Origin: an uncultured Ruminococcus sp.
GTDB lineage: Bacteria > Bacillota > Clostridia > Oscillospirales > Ruminococcaceae
Reading direction: 5' to 3'
DNA length: 64,000 bases
Assembly: GCA_934463425.1 (NCBI GenBank)
Contig: CAKSJP010000008.1
Coordinates: 1 to 64,000 of the forward strand
In this document: positions 51,030 through 60,174 of the stretch, one piece after another
Position numbering within the stretch: the stretch's first letter is position 1
How the letters are laid out: the number at the start of each line of letters is the position of its first letter
Translations under genes and position numbers: made by a program
The notes under the pieces: model-generated
Databases searched by the model: none
Seen by the model: only the letters and a program-made list of their open reading frames with translations
What the model was told of the DNA's origin: nothing

Positions 51030-51080
51030 CTCTGCCCCCTTTCTGCACCGTTTCGGCGCTTGTTATTTTTGTTTAGTGCA

Positions 51081-51104
51081 AAACAGTTTAATATAAAACT
51101 GTTT
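51081..51104. promoter_or_regulatory. Operator dyad for the MarR regulator
   Basis: AAACAGTTT, 6 bp, AAACTGTTT: a perfect 9-bp inverted repeat just downstream of the -10 box, flanked by partial copies (GTTTACTGTAAAAC on one side, GTTTAGTGCAAAAC on the other). Confidence 0.75.
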
Positions 51105-51115
51105 ACTGTAAAACT

Positions 51116-51143
51116 ATTTTAGCACACTCCCCGGAAATGTCAA
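51116..51143 (-). promoter_or_regulatory. Promoter of the MarR-ABC operon
   Basis: Minus strand TTGACA (51138-51143), 16 bp, TAAAAT (51116-51121). Confidence 0.75.
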
Positions 51144-51187
51144 GGGCACATTTTTAAAGTTTACATTCTTTTCAAAAATCTGCCGAT

Positions 51188-51217
51188 TTGACAAAGGCAA
51201 GGGGAACATGGTATACT
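51188..51217 (+). promoter_or_regulatory. Promoter of the 51250 membrane protein gene
   Basis: TTGACA (51188-51193), 18 bp, TATACT (51212-51217). Its position rules out the upstream in-frame start at 51208. Confidence 0.8.
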
Positions 51218-51249
51218 ATAAAAAACACAAAAGAAGGAGGCTCTTCCTC

Positions 51250-51843
51250 TTGAAAAAATACCGCTATTACTTACCGCCCCGGTCGAAGCTGCCCTTTGCG
51301 GCAGGGATTCTCGCCGGACTGCTGGGACTGAATACCATATACACGCTGTGTGCCATGCCCTATTACACCCACTACTGGGACTATTGGGCAACCCTGATCG
51401 CCGGTGTCCTGCTGTGTGTATTCAGCTTTCTCTTTCGGCAGCGGCACACAGAACTGACACTGATCCCGGCGGCAATGCTGGCGCTGATCGCCTGCTTTAC
51501 CCCGAACCTGATCCATTGGATGGAGGTAGGCCTGTTCTTTCTGCTGCTTCTGGAATGGCTGGTGCAGCTGCCGAAATGGATGGGCGCGATCTGCCGGCTG
51601 GCAGGTGTGGTTTTGACCGGGATCGGCGGCATCGCCATTCTTGCGCCGATGCTGGAACGCATCCAGACGCTCTCCGAAAAGGGCATCGCCACAGCAGATT
51701 TTGTGCTCCCCTTTGTTGTCCGGAGTCTGGGCGGCGACCTGATGATCCTGCTGTCATTTTTGCTGATGGTGTTCGCAATGCGTCCCCACATTCTCCCCGG
51801 CTGGATGGACGAGGGAGACCGATACGACCGCATCTGGGAATAG
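51250..51843 (+). CDS. Polytopic membrane protein of unknown function
   Basis: Protein of 197 residues with about six hydrophobic helices (LPFAAGILAGLLGLNTIY, WATLIAGVLLCVFSFLF, LTLIPAAMLALIACF, VGLFFLLLLEWLVQL and two more). The start is a TTG at 51250 with AAGGAGG ten bases upstream and the promoter just before it. Family not recognised. Single gene with its own promoter and terminator, divergent from the MarR exporter operon. Confidence 0.83.
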   Translation: MKKYRYYLPPRSKLPFAAGILAGLLGLNTIYTLCAMPYYTHYWDYWATLIAGVLLCVFSFLFRQRHTELTLIPAAMLALIACFTPNLIHWMEVGLFFLLLLEWLVQLPKWMGAICRLAGVVLTGIGGIAILAPMLERIQTLSEKGIATADFVLPFVVRSLGGDLMILLSFLLMVFAMRPHILPGWMDEGDRYDRIWE

Positions 51844-51864
51844 CGCCAGCATCATACCCAAAAC

Positions 51865-51905
51865 AAAAACCGTACCCCGGTATGTGCCGAGGTACGGTTT
51901 TTTTC
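51865..51905. terminator. Bidirectional terminator between the membrane protein and glycosyltransferase genes
   Basis: AAACCGTACC pairs with GGTACGGTTT, with A and T runs on the two sides. Confidence 0.9.
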
Positions 51906-51921
51906 TATCTGTGTGACGCAT

Positions 51922-52905
51922 TTATGCGCGCTTTTGTTCTTCCATGCAGTGCAGGATGCCGTCCCGCAGTGCTTCCGGGCTGCCCATTTCCACAAAGGTG
52001 ATGCCCGGCATGCCGTCCGTATAGCGTTCCCGTGTAGCGGCATTGTCGCCCAGGATCATGGGCTTTTCCATTGCTTCATAGATATACGCCTTGCCGGGAA
52101 TGGTGCGGTTCGCCTTGCCGTTTTCCTTATTGAAGTGTCCGGCGAGACAGAGGTCTGCCTGGCTGATGCGCTCTGCCAGCTCCGGCTGCGAAAGCCACCG
52201 GATATAGGTGATGTTGTCGCTCTCCGCGGGCGTGACCTTTTGGTCAACAGGCCCGATAAAGTAAAAGTGAATCCGGGGATCGTCCGCCAACAGCGCCATT
52301 GCCTGCATGATGACATCCACGCCCTGCACCGGCAGTACACTGCCGAAATACAGCACGATAAACTGCTCCTTCAGCTCCGGCGGCTTCACCTGCGGACGGG
52401 GATAATAGATGCTGGTGTCCGCGTCCAGATACAGCGTTTCAATGGCAGAACGCGCCTTGCCGAACTCCGCGGAGAAATAGTCACCGTGAGCGTTGGTATC
52501 ACTGATAACATGGTCTGCCAGCTTCAGTGTCCGGGTGTCGATCCAGTGGCAGAACTTTGCGCCGAGAGACCCGGGGCGCAGCTTTTTCCGGTCACAGACC
52601 ATAGTATCATAGACCGAAATGAAAAAGTCGATGTCCACCGTATTTTTCCGAAAACGGTGCGCAAACAGCGGCAACACCAGCTGGGGCGCAAAGCCCAGAA
52701 AGACAGCATCGAAGGGCTTCATGGACATGGTACAGAGCTTTCCGTACACATGGAGCAGCCGCTTGGCATAGCTCTTTTCCCGGCTGCCCAGAACAGTCAC
52801 GCTTTTTGCGGTCTGCTTGATAAGCCGTATTTCCTGGGTATTCCGGAGATAGTCCAGGTTTTTCGTCGTGACGAACAGTACGTTCTGATTTTCATAAGAC
52901 TGCAA
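51922..52905 (-). CDS. Glycosyltransferase, GT-B fold
   Basis: Predicted cytoplasmic glycosyltransferase of 327 residues, group 1/GT4-like. The C-terminal nucleotide-sugar domain has IVLYFGSVLPVQGVDVIMQAM (near 182), DPRIHFYFIGPV, and the donor-binding motif KAYIYEAMEKPMI where the conserved Glu is expected. The N-terminal acceptor domain starts at VLFVTTKNLDYLRNTQ. It lies 14 bp after lysC on the same strand without functional link. Sugar and acceptor unknown. Confidence 0.83.
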   Translation of the reverse strand: MQSYENQNVLFVTTKNLDYLRNTQEIRLIKQTAKSVTVLGSREKSYAKRLLHVYGKLCTMSMKPFDAVFLGFAPQLVLPLFAHRFRKNTVDIDFFISVYDTMVCDRKKLRPGSLGAKFCHWIDTRTLKLADHVISDTNAHGDYFSAEFGKARSAIETLYLDADTSIYYPRPQVKPPELKEQFIVLYFGSVLPVQGVDVIMQAMALLADDPRIHFYFIGPVDQKVTPAESDNITYIRWLSQPELAERISQADLCLAGHFNKENGKANRTIPGKAYIYEAMEKPMILGDNAATRERYTDGMPGITFVEMGSPEALRDGILHCMEEQKRA

Positions 52906-52919
52906 GATACTGCCCCGCC

Positions 52920-54248
52920 TTATGCCACAGAGTTGACGAACATGTCATAGATGCAGCGGATCGCCTGCTCAAAGTCCGTTTCCTTCACGGCAACAATGAC
53001 ATTCAGCTCACTGGAGCCCTGGTCGATCATGCGGACATTGATGTGTGCGTGCGCCAGTGCCGCAAAGATTCGTGCAGCAACGCCGCGCGTCCGGCACATG
53101 CCGCGGCCAACCACAGCGATCAGCGCGATACCGTCCTCGGTCTCGATACTGTCCGGCTGTACTGCCTTGATGATCTCGGTGCGGATCTCTTCTTCCAGAC
53201 CGTTCAGGTGCTCAGAATCCACGATCACTGTCATGGAGTCGATGCTGGATGGCATATGCTCCAGCGGGATCTGGTGTTCCGACAGCACATTCAGCACGTC
53301 GCGGCAGAAACCGATCTGGCTGTTCATCAGATCCTTGTGGATATTGATGGAGGTGAAGTCCTTCTTGCCGGCAATACCGGTGATGGTATAAGCAGACAGT
53401 TCCTCATCGGTGCTGTCCGGTACGATCATCGTGCCCGGCTCTTCCGGTGCATTGGTGTTGCGGATATTGATGGGGATGCCTGCGGAACGAACCGGGAAGA
53501 TGGCAGCCTCGTGCAGAACTGATGCACCCATATAGGACAGCTCACGCAGTTCGGTATAGGTGATGGTGCGGATCACTGCCGGATTGTCTACGATACGGGG
53601 ATCAGCAACCAGGAAGCCGGAAACATCTGTCCAGTTCTCATACAGCGAAGCCTTGACTGCACCGGCTACGATAGAACCGGTGACATCGCTTCCGCCGCGG
53701 GAGAAGGTCTTGACATAGCCGTCTGCGCCGCAGCCGTAGAAGCCGGGAACCACAGCATTTTCCAGATTGCTCAGGCGCTCGCGGAGCACCTTCTCAGTCT
53801 TTTCATCGTTCAGGCTGCCGTCCGGCCGGAAGAAGATCACTTCTGCCGCATCCACAAAGGGAAAGCCCAGATATGCAGCGATGACCTTACCATTCAGATA
53901 TTCGCCGCGGCTTGCCGCATAATCCTTTCCGGCGCGCTTTTTAAAGTTCTCTGCGATCTCCGCAAATTCTGCATCCAGAGAAAATTCCATGCCCAGACCG
54001 GCAATGATATCGTTATACCGTGCACGGATCGCCTCCAGCGCATCGGAAAAATCCAAACCCTGTTCTGCCAGGTCATAGCAGGTATACAGCATATCGGTGA
54101 CCTTGATGTCATCAGAAAAGCGCTTGCCCGGCGCAGACGGTACAACATACCGCCGCTGCGGGTCTGCCTGGATAATCGCCGCCGCCTTCTGGATCTGCTT
54201 GGCATCTGCCAGACTGCTTCCACCGAATTTTACTACTTTTGTTGCCAT
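52920..54248 (-). CDS. lysC: Aspartate kinase
   Basis: First step of lysine, threonine and methionine synthesis. 442 residues from MATKVVKFGGSSLADA (the KFGGS nucleotide motif), with FSRGGSDVTGS for catalysis and two C-terminal ACT domains (about 300-440) for feedback control. The frame is open upstream to 54365, but homologues start at this Met, though its ribosome binding site is weak. No lysine riboswitch is seen in the leader. Confidence 0.94.
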   Translation of the reverse strand: MATKVVKFGGSSLADAKQIQKAAAIIQADPQRRYVVPSAPGKRFSDDIKVTDMLYTCYDLAEQGLDFSDALEAIRARYNDIIAGLGMEFSLDAEFAEIAENFKKRAGKDYAASRGEYLNGKVIAAYLGFPFVDAAEVIFFRPDGSLNDEKTEKVLRERLSNLENAVVPGFYGCGADGYVKTFSRGGSDVTGSIVAGAVKASLYENWTDVSGFLVADPRIVDNPAVIRTITYTELRELSYMGASVLHEAAIFPVRSAGIPINIRNTNAPEEPGTMIVPDSTDEELSAYTITGIAGKKDFTSINIHKDLMNSQIGFCRDVLNVLSEHQIPLEHMPSSIDSMTVIVDSEHLNGLEEEIRTEIIKAVQPDSIETEDGIALIAVVGRGMCRTRGVAARIFAALAHAHINVRMIDQGSSELNVIVAVKETDFEQAIRCIYDMFVNSVA

Positions 54249-54368
54249 ATGTCTCACTCTGAGAGAAGCCCGGATCAGCTTCTTCTCGCTCCTTACTACA
54301 TTGATATTTACGGCTGTTTCCGGAGCGCCGCCGACTCCTGCGGATGCCCTTTTCCGCGGCATCACACG

Positions 54369-54407
54369 ATACTATATTAGTATATTGTTTTTCCGAAAAA
54401 AAATCAA
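54369..54407 (-). promoter_or_regulatory. lysC promoter with an overlapping palindrome
   Basis: Minus strand TTGATT (54402-54407), 17 bp, TATACT (54379-54384). The dyad ATACTA-TAT-TAGTAT (54369-54383) overlaps the -10 box and could be an operator. Confidence 0.55.
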
Positions 54408-54452
54408 TAGGGAAATACAACAATTTTTCCCCGTTTTTATTTGTGTTTTTGG

Positions 54453-54508
54453 TAAATACGCTTGTATTTATCCGACGGACAGATCAGGAGTCTGCCGTTT
54501 TTCCTGTA
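54453..54508 (+). other. Hairpin pair with terminator in the lysC/PQ-loop spacer
   Basis: TAAATAC-GCTT-GTATTTA is a perfect hairpin, and 8 nt later ACGGACAGA pairs with TCTGCCGT followed by five T. No plus-strand gene precedes it. The remaining 485-bp spacer (54249-54737) shows only the two promoters. Confidence 0.4.
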
Positions 54509-54641
54509 CTGCCGTTCACGCATCGTCTTTCTTCATAAATAATCGGTACATATTTTGTGCAGCTTGTACATCCTATTGTATGAAAGGTGTAAATTATCCG
54601 AAATCATAGCTCTCATCCTATATGTTAAAACAAAAAAGATA

Positions 54642-54671
54642 TTAGACATCCGAAATGATCCGTGATATACT
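54642..54671 (+). promoter_or_regulatory. Promoter of the PQ-loop gene
   Basis: TTAGAC (54642-54647), 18 bp, TATACT (54666-54671). Confidence 0.55.
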
Positions 54672-54737
54672 GAGTAAGACGAAAGAGAAGTCCCGTTTTC
54701 ACAGGCACGATATAAGACTGCACAGGAGGATATGACA

Positions 54738-55190
54738 ATGGGTGGAATTTTAGAAACAGCAATGCTGATCTGCTTCGGCTGTTCCTGGCCGATCAATCTG
54801 GTGAAAAACTATAAATGCCGCAGTGCAAAGGCCATGAGCCTGCCGTTCATTCTCCTGCTGATGATCGGTTATATCGCCGGCATCTGTGCCAAGTTCATCA
54901 TCGGCGTCAATGCACATAATGCTTATGTCCTGGTAGTTTATCTGCTGAACCTCGCCATGGTGACTGCAAATCTGTTCGTCTACTTCCGCAACTGCGCACT
55001 GGACCGCAAGGCAGAGCTCTGCGCTGAAGATGTACAGACAGACGATCCGGCAATGGATCTGTTGGCAGCTTCTGTAGCAAAGCAGGTACAGCAGCGCACC
55101 AAGGAACAGCCCCGTGTTCTGCGTCCTAAAGCTGCCGGAAACGCTGCCGTTCTGGATTATATCCAGTGGGGCAAGACGTTTGAAGAATAA
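54738..55190 (+). CDS. PQ-loop-like membrane protein
   Basis: Protein of 150 residues with three hydrophobic helices (about 3-18, 31-51, 58-82) and a soluble C-terminal tail (about 90-150). The first helix with CSWPINLVKNYKCRSAKAMSL has the Pro-x-x-x-x-N...Ser-hydrophobic pattern of PQ-loop/SemiSWEET proteins, which work as dimers. Start at 54738 with AGGAGG eight bases upstream; an ATG six bases earlier is too close to it. Substrate unknown. Confidence 0.8.
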   Translation: MGGILETAMLICFGCSWPINLVKNYKCRSAKAMSLPFILLLMIGYIAGICAKFIIGVNAHNAYVLVVYLLNLAMVTANLFVYFRNCALDRKAELCAEDVQTDDPAMDLLAASVAKQVQQRTKEQPRVLRPKAAGNAAVLDYIQWGKTFEE

Positions 55191-55214
55191 GTGAAGATAC
55201 CTCTCCCCTGGAGG

Positions 55215-55250
55215 CCGCACACTTTTACACGCATCTTTTGTGTGCGGTTT
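55215..55250 (+). terminator. Terminator after the PQ-loop gene
   Basis: CCGCACAC pairs with GTGTGCGG, followed by a T-rich stretch. Confidence 0.8.
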
Positions 55251-55296
55251 CCTTTCCAATCGCCTGCTTTATAGTGCAGGCTGCATATATCCCACG

Positions 55297-55333
55297 GAAA
55301 AAGCTGACTGATTTTGACAGGTCAGCTTTTTTC
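55297..55333 (+). terminator. Second terminator after the PQ-loop gene
   Basis: AAAAAGCTGAC pairs with GTCAGCTTTTTT. It backs up the first terminator and shields the next promoter. Confidence 0.85.
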
Positions 55334-55389
55334 GTTTCCGAAAAAAATGGTTTTGTGCATTATATCTATAATTTTTCCAATTATGTATA

Positions 55390-55418
55390 TTGACATCGAC
55401 AAACAAAACAGCTATAAT
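55390..55418 (+). promoter_or_regulatory. Promoter of the rhamnogalacturonan lyase gene
   Basis: TTGACA (55390-55395), 17 bp, TATAAT (55413-55418). Confidence 0.9.
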
Positions 55419-55515
55419 AAAGATGTATGCACGGCATCTTGCTGTGCGGAAAACGCATGCAGTCTGTGCGATAATTTCTGAAGCACAGACAAACCAACAC
55501 TTGAGGTGAATGTTT

Positions 55516-58500
55516 ATGAAGAAGAAACTGACGGCATGGCTCACGGCAGCTGCCGCAGGACTGTCCATGGTGACAGCAGTACTTCCGCAGACGGCAATGT
55601 CTGCATCCGCCGCAGGAAGCATCCAGGCGGAATATCTGGATCGCGGCATCTCCGCCATCAACACCGGTTCGGGAATGCTGGTCAGCTGGCGTTTTCTCGC
55701 CAACGATTCCGACAGCGCCGTGTTCCAGCTGTACCGGAACAACACACTGATCTACACCAGCAGCGCCGGAGAGTCCACCTGTTATCTGGACGCAAGCGGC
55801 AAAAGCACAGATCAGTACCGGGTGGACACTGTGGAAGGCGGCAAGGTGGTCTCCACTGCCAACTGCACCATGATCTCCAGCCAGAACTATTTTCAGCTGA
55901 ATCTGGATCCGCCCACCGGCAGCGGCTGCACCTATTCTCCCAATGACTGTTCCGTCGGCGATGTGGACGGCGACGGCATGTACGAGATCTTTATGAAATG
56001 GGATCCCTCCAACTCCAAGGACAATTCCCAGAAGGGAAAGACCGGGAATGTATTTATCGACTGCTACCGTCTGGACGGCACACGGCTGTGGCGCATCGAC
56101 CTGGGCAAAAATATCCGTGCCGGCGCGCACTATACCCAGTTTTTCGTGGCAGACTTCGACTGTGACGGAAAGGCGGAGATGACCTGCAAAACCGCAGACG
56201 GCACTGTAGACGGCAAGGGCAAGGTCATCGGCGATGCCTCCAAGGATTATCGAAATTCCAGTGGCTATGTCCTCTCCGGCCCGGAATATTACACGCTGTT
56301 TGACGGCAGCACCGGCGCAGCTCTGGACACCGTGAACTATGAACCGTCCCGCGGCACAGTCTCCAAATGGGGCGACAGCTACGGCAACCGCGTAGACCGC
56401 TTCTGGGGCACTGTGGCATACCTGGACGGCAGCAAGCCCAGTGTTGTCACCGGACGGGGCTATTACACCCGCATGACAGCCACCGCCTATGACGTGGTCA
56501 ACAAAAAACTGGTGAAACGCTGGGCGTTTGATACCGGAAACGATAAGAGCGTTGCCGGCTACGGCGACGGCAACCACAACAGCATGGCTGCCGATGTGGA
56601 CGGCGACGGCAAGCAGGAAATCATCACCGGCTCCACCTGTATCGACGACAACGGCAAGGTGCTGTGGTGTCTGAACAAGGGACACGGCGATGCCATGCAT
56701 CTGGGCGATCTTCTCCCCGACCGCAAGGGGCTGGAACTGTGGATCTGCCACGAAGACAAACCCTACGGCGTTTCACTGGTAGACGCTTCCAACGGCAAGA
56801 TCATCTTCCACAAGGACGGTTCCGGCGACACCGGACGCTGCTGTGCAGACAATGTCTGGACAGGCAACAAGGGAGCAGAGTTCTGGGGACTGGGGAATGA
56901 TGTCTTTGACGGCAGCGGCAATACGCTCAGTTGCCGGAGACCGGCAGTCAACTTTTTGTCCTACTGGGACGGCGACTTAGAGCGTGAGATCCTGGACGGC
57001 TACACCGACTCCCCTGCCACCATTTCCAAAATGGGCGCAGACGGCAAGCTGACCACCCTGCTCACCACAGACGGCTATTACACCTGCAACACCACCAAGG
57101 GTACGCCCTGTCTCTCGGCAGACATCTTCGGCGACTGGCGGGAAGAACTGATCGTCCGGGCGGCAGACAGCAAGTCTATCCGGATCTACTGCACGCCCTA
57201 TGACACAGACTACCGCATCACCACTCTGATGCATGATCCCCAGTACCGGGTGCAGGTCTCTGCCCAGCAGACTGCCTATAACCAGCCGCCCCACCCAAGC
57301 TTTTATCTGGGTTCTGACCAGCCCCTGCCGACGCGTCCCAGCGTCACTGTACTGGGGCAGGCCACGCCCACACCCACACCGACTCCTGACCCGGAACCGG
57401 TAACACCTACCGCAGCTGTACTCCCGGAGGGCACAGTGTTCATGCTGAAAAATGTGAACAGCGGTCTCTATCTGGAGGTTGCCAACGGCAGCGCTGAGGC
57501 TGGGGCAAATCTGCAGCAGTGGGGCGCAGACAGCGCCGCAGCACACAACACCTGGCGCGCCGTTTCTGCCGGAGACGGATATTACTATCTGTACAGCCAG
57601 GTAGGAGACAAGATCACCTACCTCATGGACATTTCCGGCGGCAAGGCGGACAACGGCACAAATGCTGCCCTCTGGACAAAGAGCAGCCGGGAACAGGCAC
57701 AGCAGTTCCTGTTCGCCAAAAACAGCGACGGTTCTTACACCATCTATACCAAAGCGTCCGATCTGAAAAGCTGCATTGAGGTGGAGAGTGCCAGCAAATC
57801 CAGCGGTGCGAACGTCCAGCAATATGAGAGCAACGGCAACGCCTGCCAGCACTGGAATCTGGAGGAAGTCGCCGACACCGGCGTAAAAATGGATACCACA
57901 AAGGTTTATCAGTTCCAGAACAGCAACAGCGGTCTGCTGCTGGAGGTGGTCAACGCCAGCGCCGAAGCCGGAGCCAATGTCCAGCAGTGGGGCGAGAACG
58001 GCAATGACTGCCAGAAGTGGACGCTCAAGGAATTCGGCGACGGCTATTACTACATCCTGTCTCAGCTGAGCGACGGCAAGACCTATTATCTGGATGTTGC
58101 TGACGGCAAGAGCGATGACGGCACGAACATCCAGATCTTTACCAACAACAAATCCTCTACCCAGTTGTTCAAGTTTATCCCCAACCCGGACGGCACATAC
58201 TACATTGTCACACGGGCAACCAGAGACAAGGGCGGACTGGGTGTCTCCGGAGCATCAAAGGATGCCGGAGCAAATGTCATCCAGTGGACGAAAAACGGCA
58301 GCGCCGACCAGAAGTGGATCGTCACAGCCATCGGTGATATTACCGCTCCGGTAACCACAGAAGCCACAACTGTGACAACAGCTGCGTCCTCTACAGAGAC
58401 CACCGCAGGAACACCTGCTGTTACAGAAACAGAAGCACCGGTGACCACAGAACAACCCGTGACAACAGAAAACGTCACAACCACAACAACAGAGGCCGCC

Positions 58501-58905
58501 ACATCAACCACTACAGGAGGGTCCGCTTCTGAAACAGTTCTCACTACGGCAGCCACAACAGCGGTTTCTACAGAAACGGCACCGAACACAACAGAAGCCC
58601 CGGCAACAACGCCCGAAGAGACCAGCTCTGCCACAGAGACCACGGCTTCGGCAACTGACGCTTCGACTGCATCGGAAAGCACCTCTGCTGCACCGTCTGC
58701 GGTCTTCTACGGAGATGTCAACCTGGACGGCAGAGTGGATATCACAGACGCAGTCCTTTTAAACAAGGCGATCGCCGGCGCAGTCAAGCTGGACAATGCC
58801 GCACTGGTCAATGCCGATTGTGATGCAAACGGCGAAATGAGCACCAATGATGCCATTTCCCTGCTGCGCTTCCTGGTGCACCTGATCGACAGCCTGCCGC
58901 AGTAA
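55516..58905 (+). CDS. Cellulosomal rhamnogalacturonan lyase (PL11) with two ricin-type lectin domains and dockerin
   Basis: Secreted enzyme of 1129 residues. Signal peptide about 1-34; PL11 eight-bladed propeller about 37-612 with repeated calcium-type DVDGDG and DFDCDG loops, GAHYTQFFVADFD and GDGNHNSMAADVDGDG; a TPTPTPTPDPEP linker near 615; two ricin B-like (CBM13) domains, about 635-788 and 793-938, each with QxW motifs; a Thr/Glu/Ala linker about 943-1060; a type I dockerin about 1064-1129 (GDVNLDGRVDITDAV, NADCDANGEMSTNDA). It should cut rhamnogalacturonan I of pectin from a cohesin-bearing scaffold. Start at 55516 with GAGGTG. Single-gene unit. Confidence 0.94.
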   Translation: MKKKLTAWLTAAAAGLSMVTAVLPQTAMSASAAGSIQAEYLDRGISAINTGSGMLVSWRFLANDSDSAVFQLYRNNTLIYTSSAGESTCYLDASGKSTDQYRVDTVEGGKVVSTANCTMISSQNYFQLNLDPPTGSGCTYSPNDCSVGDVDGDGMYEIFMKWDPSNSKDNSQKGKTGNVFIDCYRLDGTRLWRIDLGKNIRAGAHYTQFFVADFDCDGKAEMTCKTADGTVDGKGKVIGDASKDYRNSSGYVLSGPEYYTLFDGSTGAALDTVNYEPSRGTVSKWGDSYGNRVDRFWGTVAYLDGSKPSVVTGRGYYTRMTATAYDVVNKKLVKRWAFDTGNDKSVAGYGDGNHNSMAADVDGDGKQEIITGSTCIDDNGKVLWCLNKGHGDAMHLGDLLPDRKGLELWICHEDKPYGVSLVDASNGKIIFHKDGSGDTGRCCADNVWTGNKGAEFWGLGNDVFDGSGNTLSCRRPAVNFLSYWDGDLEREILDGYTDSPATISKMGADGKLTTLLTTDGYYTCNTTKGTPCLSADIFGDWREELIVRAADSKSIRIYCTPYDTDYRITTLMHDPQYRVQVSAQQTAYNQPPHPSFYLGSDQPLPTRPSVTVLGQATPTPTPTPDPEPVTPTAAVLPEGTVFMLKNVNSGLYLEVANGSAEAGANLQQWGADSAAAHNTWRAVSAGDGYYYLYSQVGDKITYLMDISGGKADNGTNAALWTKSSREQAQQFLFAKNSDGSYTIYTKASDLKSCIEVESASKSSGANVQQYESNGNACQHWNLEEVADTGVKMDTTKVYQFQNSNSGLLLEVVNASAEAGANVQQWGENGNDCQKWTLKEFGDGYYYILSQLSDGKTYYLDVADGKSDDGTNIQIFTNNKSSTQLFKFIPNPDGTYYIVTRATRDKGGLGVSGASKDAGANVIQWTKNGSADQKWIVTAIGDITAPVTTEATTVTTAASSTETTAGTPAVTETEAPVTTEQPVTTENVTTTTTEAATSTTTGGSASETVLTTAATTAVSTETAPNTTEAPATTPEETSSATETTASATDASTASESTSAAPSAVFYGDVNLDGRVDITDAVLLNKAIAGAVKLDNAALVNADCDANGEMSTNDAISLLRFLVHLIDSLPQ

Positions 58906-58943
58906 CGGCAGCACCTGACAACATGCCATAACACAAGAAACAG

Positions 58944-58985
58944 AAAAAAGCCTGGAGACGATCTCACATGTCTCCAGGCTTTTTG
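58944..58985. terminator. Bidirectional terminator between the PL11 gene and hisC
   Basis: AAAAGCCTGGAGAC pairs with GTCTCCAGGCTTTT around an 11-nt loop. Confidence 0.9.
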
Positions 58986-59005
58986 TGATGCATCATACAG
59001 ACCGC

Positions 59006-60067
59006 TTATTTTTGCTGCAAATACTTCCGCAGAAATGCGAAAAGGGATTCCATCTGCTCGTCTGTGCCGATGGTGATGCGCAGATAGTTCCGAATACGGG
59101 GCGAATCGAACCAGCGCACGAAGATGTGCGCCTGGCGCAATGCCTCAAACAAATCGTGGGCATCGCAGTCTGGATGTGTCACAAACAGGAAGTTGCTCTT
59201 GGAATCCGGGAACTGAAAGCCCATTTCCGCCAGCACCTCCTTGGCATGCTCTCTGGTTGCCACGATCTTCGCCGTGATCTCCTGCAAATAGGCGCTGTCC
59301 TGCACCGATGCCGTACCGGCTGCCAGGGCAGAACGGTTCATGGTGTAGGAGTTGAACGAATATTTCACATCGTGAAGCGCCTTGATGAGTTCCGCAGAAC
59401 CAATGGCAAAGCCAATACGCTCTCCTGCCATAGCACGGGACTTGGAAAACGTCTGCACCACCATGAGATTGTCATACTTTTTCAGCAGCGGCAGCACCGT
59501 CTCGCCGCCAAAGTCCACATAGGCTTCATCTACAACCACCAGAGATTCCGGGTTTTGCTGCAAAATGCCCTCGATCACTGCGGACGGCAGGGCAATTCCG
59601 GTGGGTGCGTTGGGGTTCGGGAATACAATACCGCCGTTGGGCTTGCAATAATCCTCCGGCACGATCTCCAGTTTGTCATTCAAAGGCTGCACTTCATACG
59701 GGATGCGGAACAGATCGCACCAGACCGGATAAAATGCATAGGTGATATCCGGAAACAGGATCGGCAGATCACTGTTGAAAAAGGTCTGGAAGATCATCGC
59801 CAGCACATCGTCAGAACCAACGCCGGTAAATACCTGAGATTCCTCCACGCCGTAAGCCTTGGCAATGGCTGCATTCAGCTGATGCGCCGTCGGGTCAGGA
59901 TAGAGCCGCATCTGTTCTGCCTGGCTCTGCGCCAGAACCTCCTGCACTGCCGGCGCAGGCGGATAGGGATTCTCATTGGTATTCAGCTTTATCATATCGG
60001 GAAAATCCGGCTGATCGCCCGGCACATAGGGTACGACCTTGCGGATGTTCTGCTGAAAGCGCTTCAT
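59006..60067 (-). CDS. hisC: Histidinol-phosphate aminotransferase
   Basis: PLP aminotransferase of 353 residues in histidine synthesis. Family signs are KLNTNENPYPPAP near the N terminus, FPNPNAPTG, VVDEAYVDFGG and the PLP lysine in TFSKSRAMAGERIGFA. It is not in a his operon here. Related aminotransferases with other substrates exist (CobD-like, aromatic), but the motifs suit HisC best. Confidence 0.9.
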   Translation of the reverse strand: MKRFQQNIRKVVPYVPGDQPDFPDMIKLNTNENPYPPAPAVQEVLAQSQAEQMRLYPDPTAHQLNAAIAKAYGVEESQVFTGVGSDDVLAMIFQTFFNSDLPILFPDITYAFYPVWCDLFRIPYEVQPLNDKLEIVPEDYCKPNGGIVFPNPNAPTGIALPSAVIEGILQQNPESLVVVDEAYVDFGGETVLPLLKKYDNLMVVQTFSKSRAMAGERIGFAIGSAELIKALHDVKYSFNSYTMNRSALAAGTASVQDSAYLQEITAKIVATREHAKEVLAEMGFQFPDSKSNFLFVTHPDCDAHDLFEALRQAHIFVRWFDSPRIRNYLRITIGTDEQMESLFAFLRKYLQQK

Positions 60068-60174
60068 TTACATCACATTCCTTGCCTTTTTGGATTTCCG
60101 TCCGGACACGAACGGTTTTGGAATATCTTTAGTATAGCACATTTGGGAGAGATTGTCCAGAACATGTTTGGAAA

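Noticed and set aside
54249..54368. Lysine riboswitch upstream of lysC
   Set aside because: The leader is too short and has none of the conserved lysine-aptamer segments.
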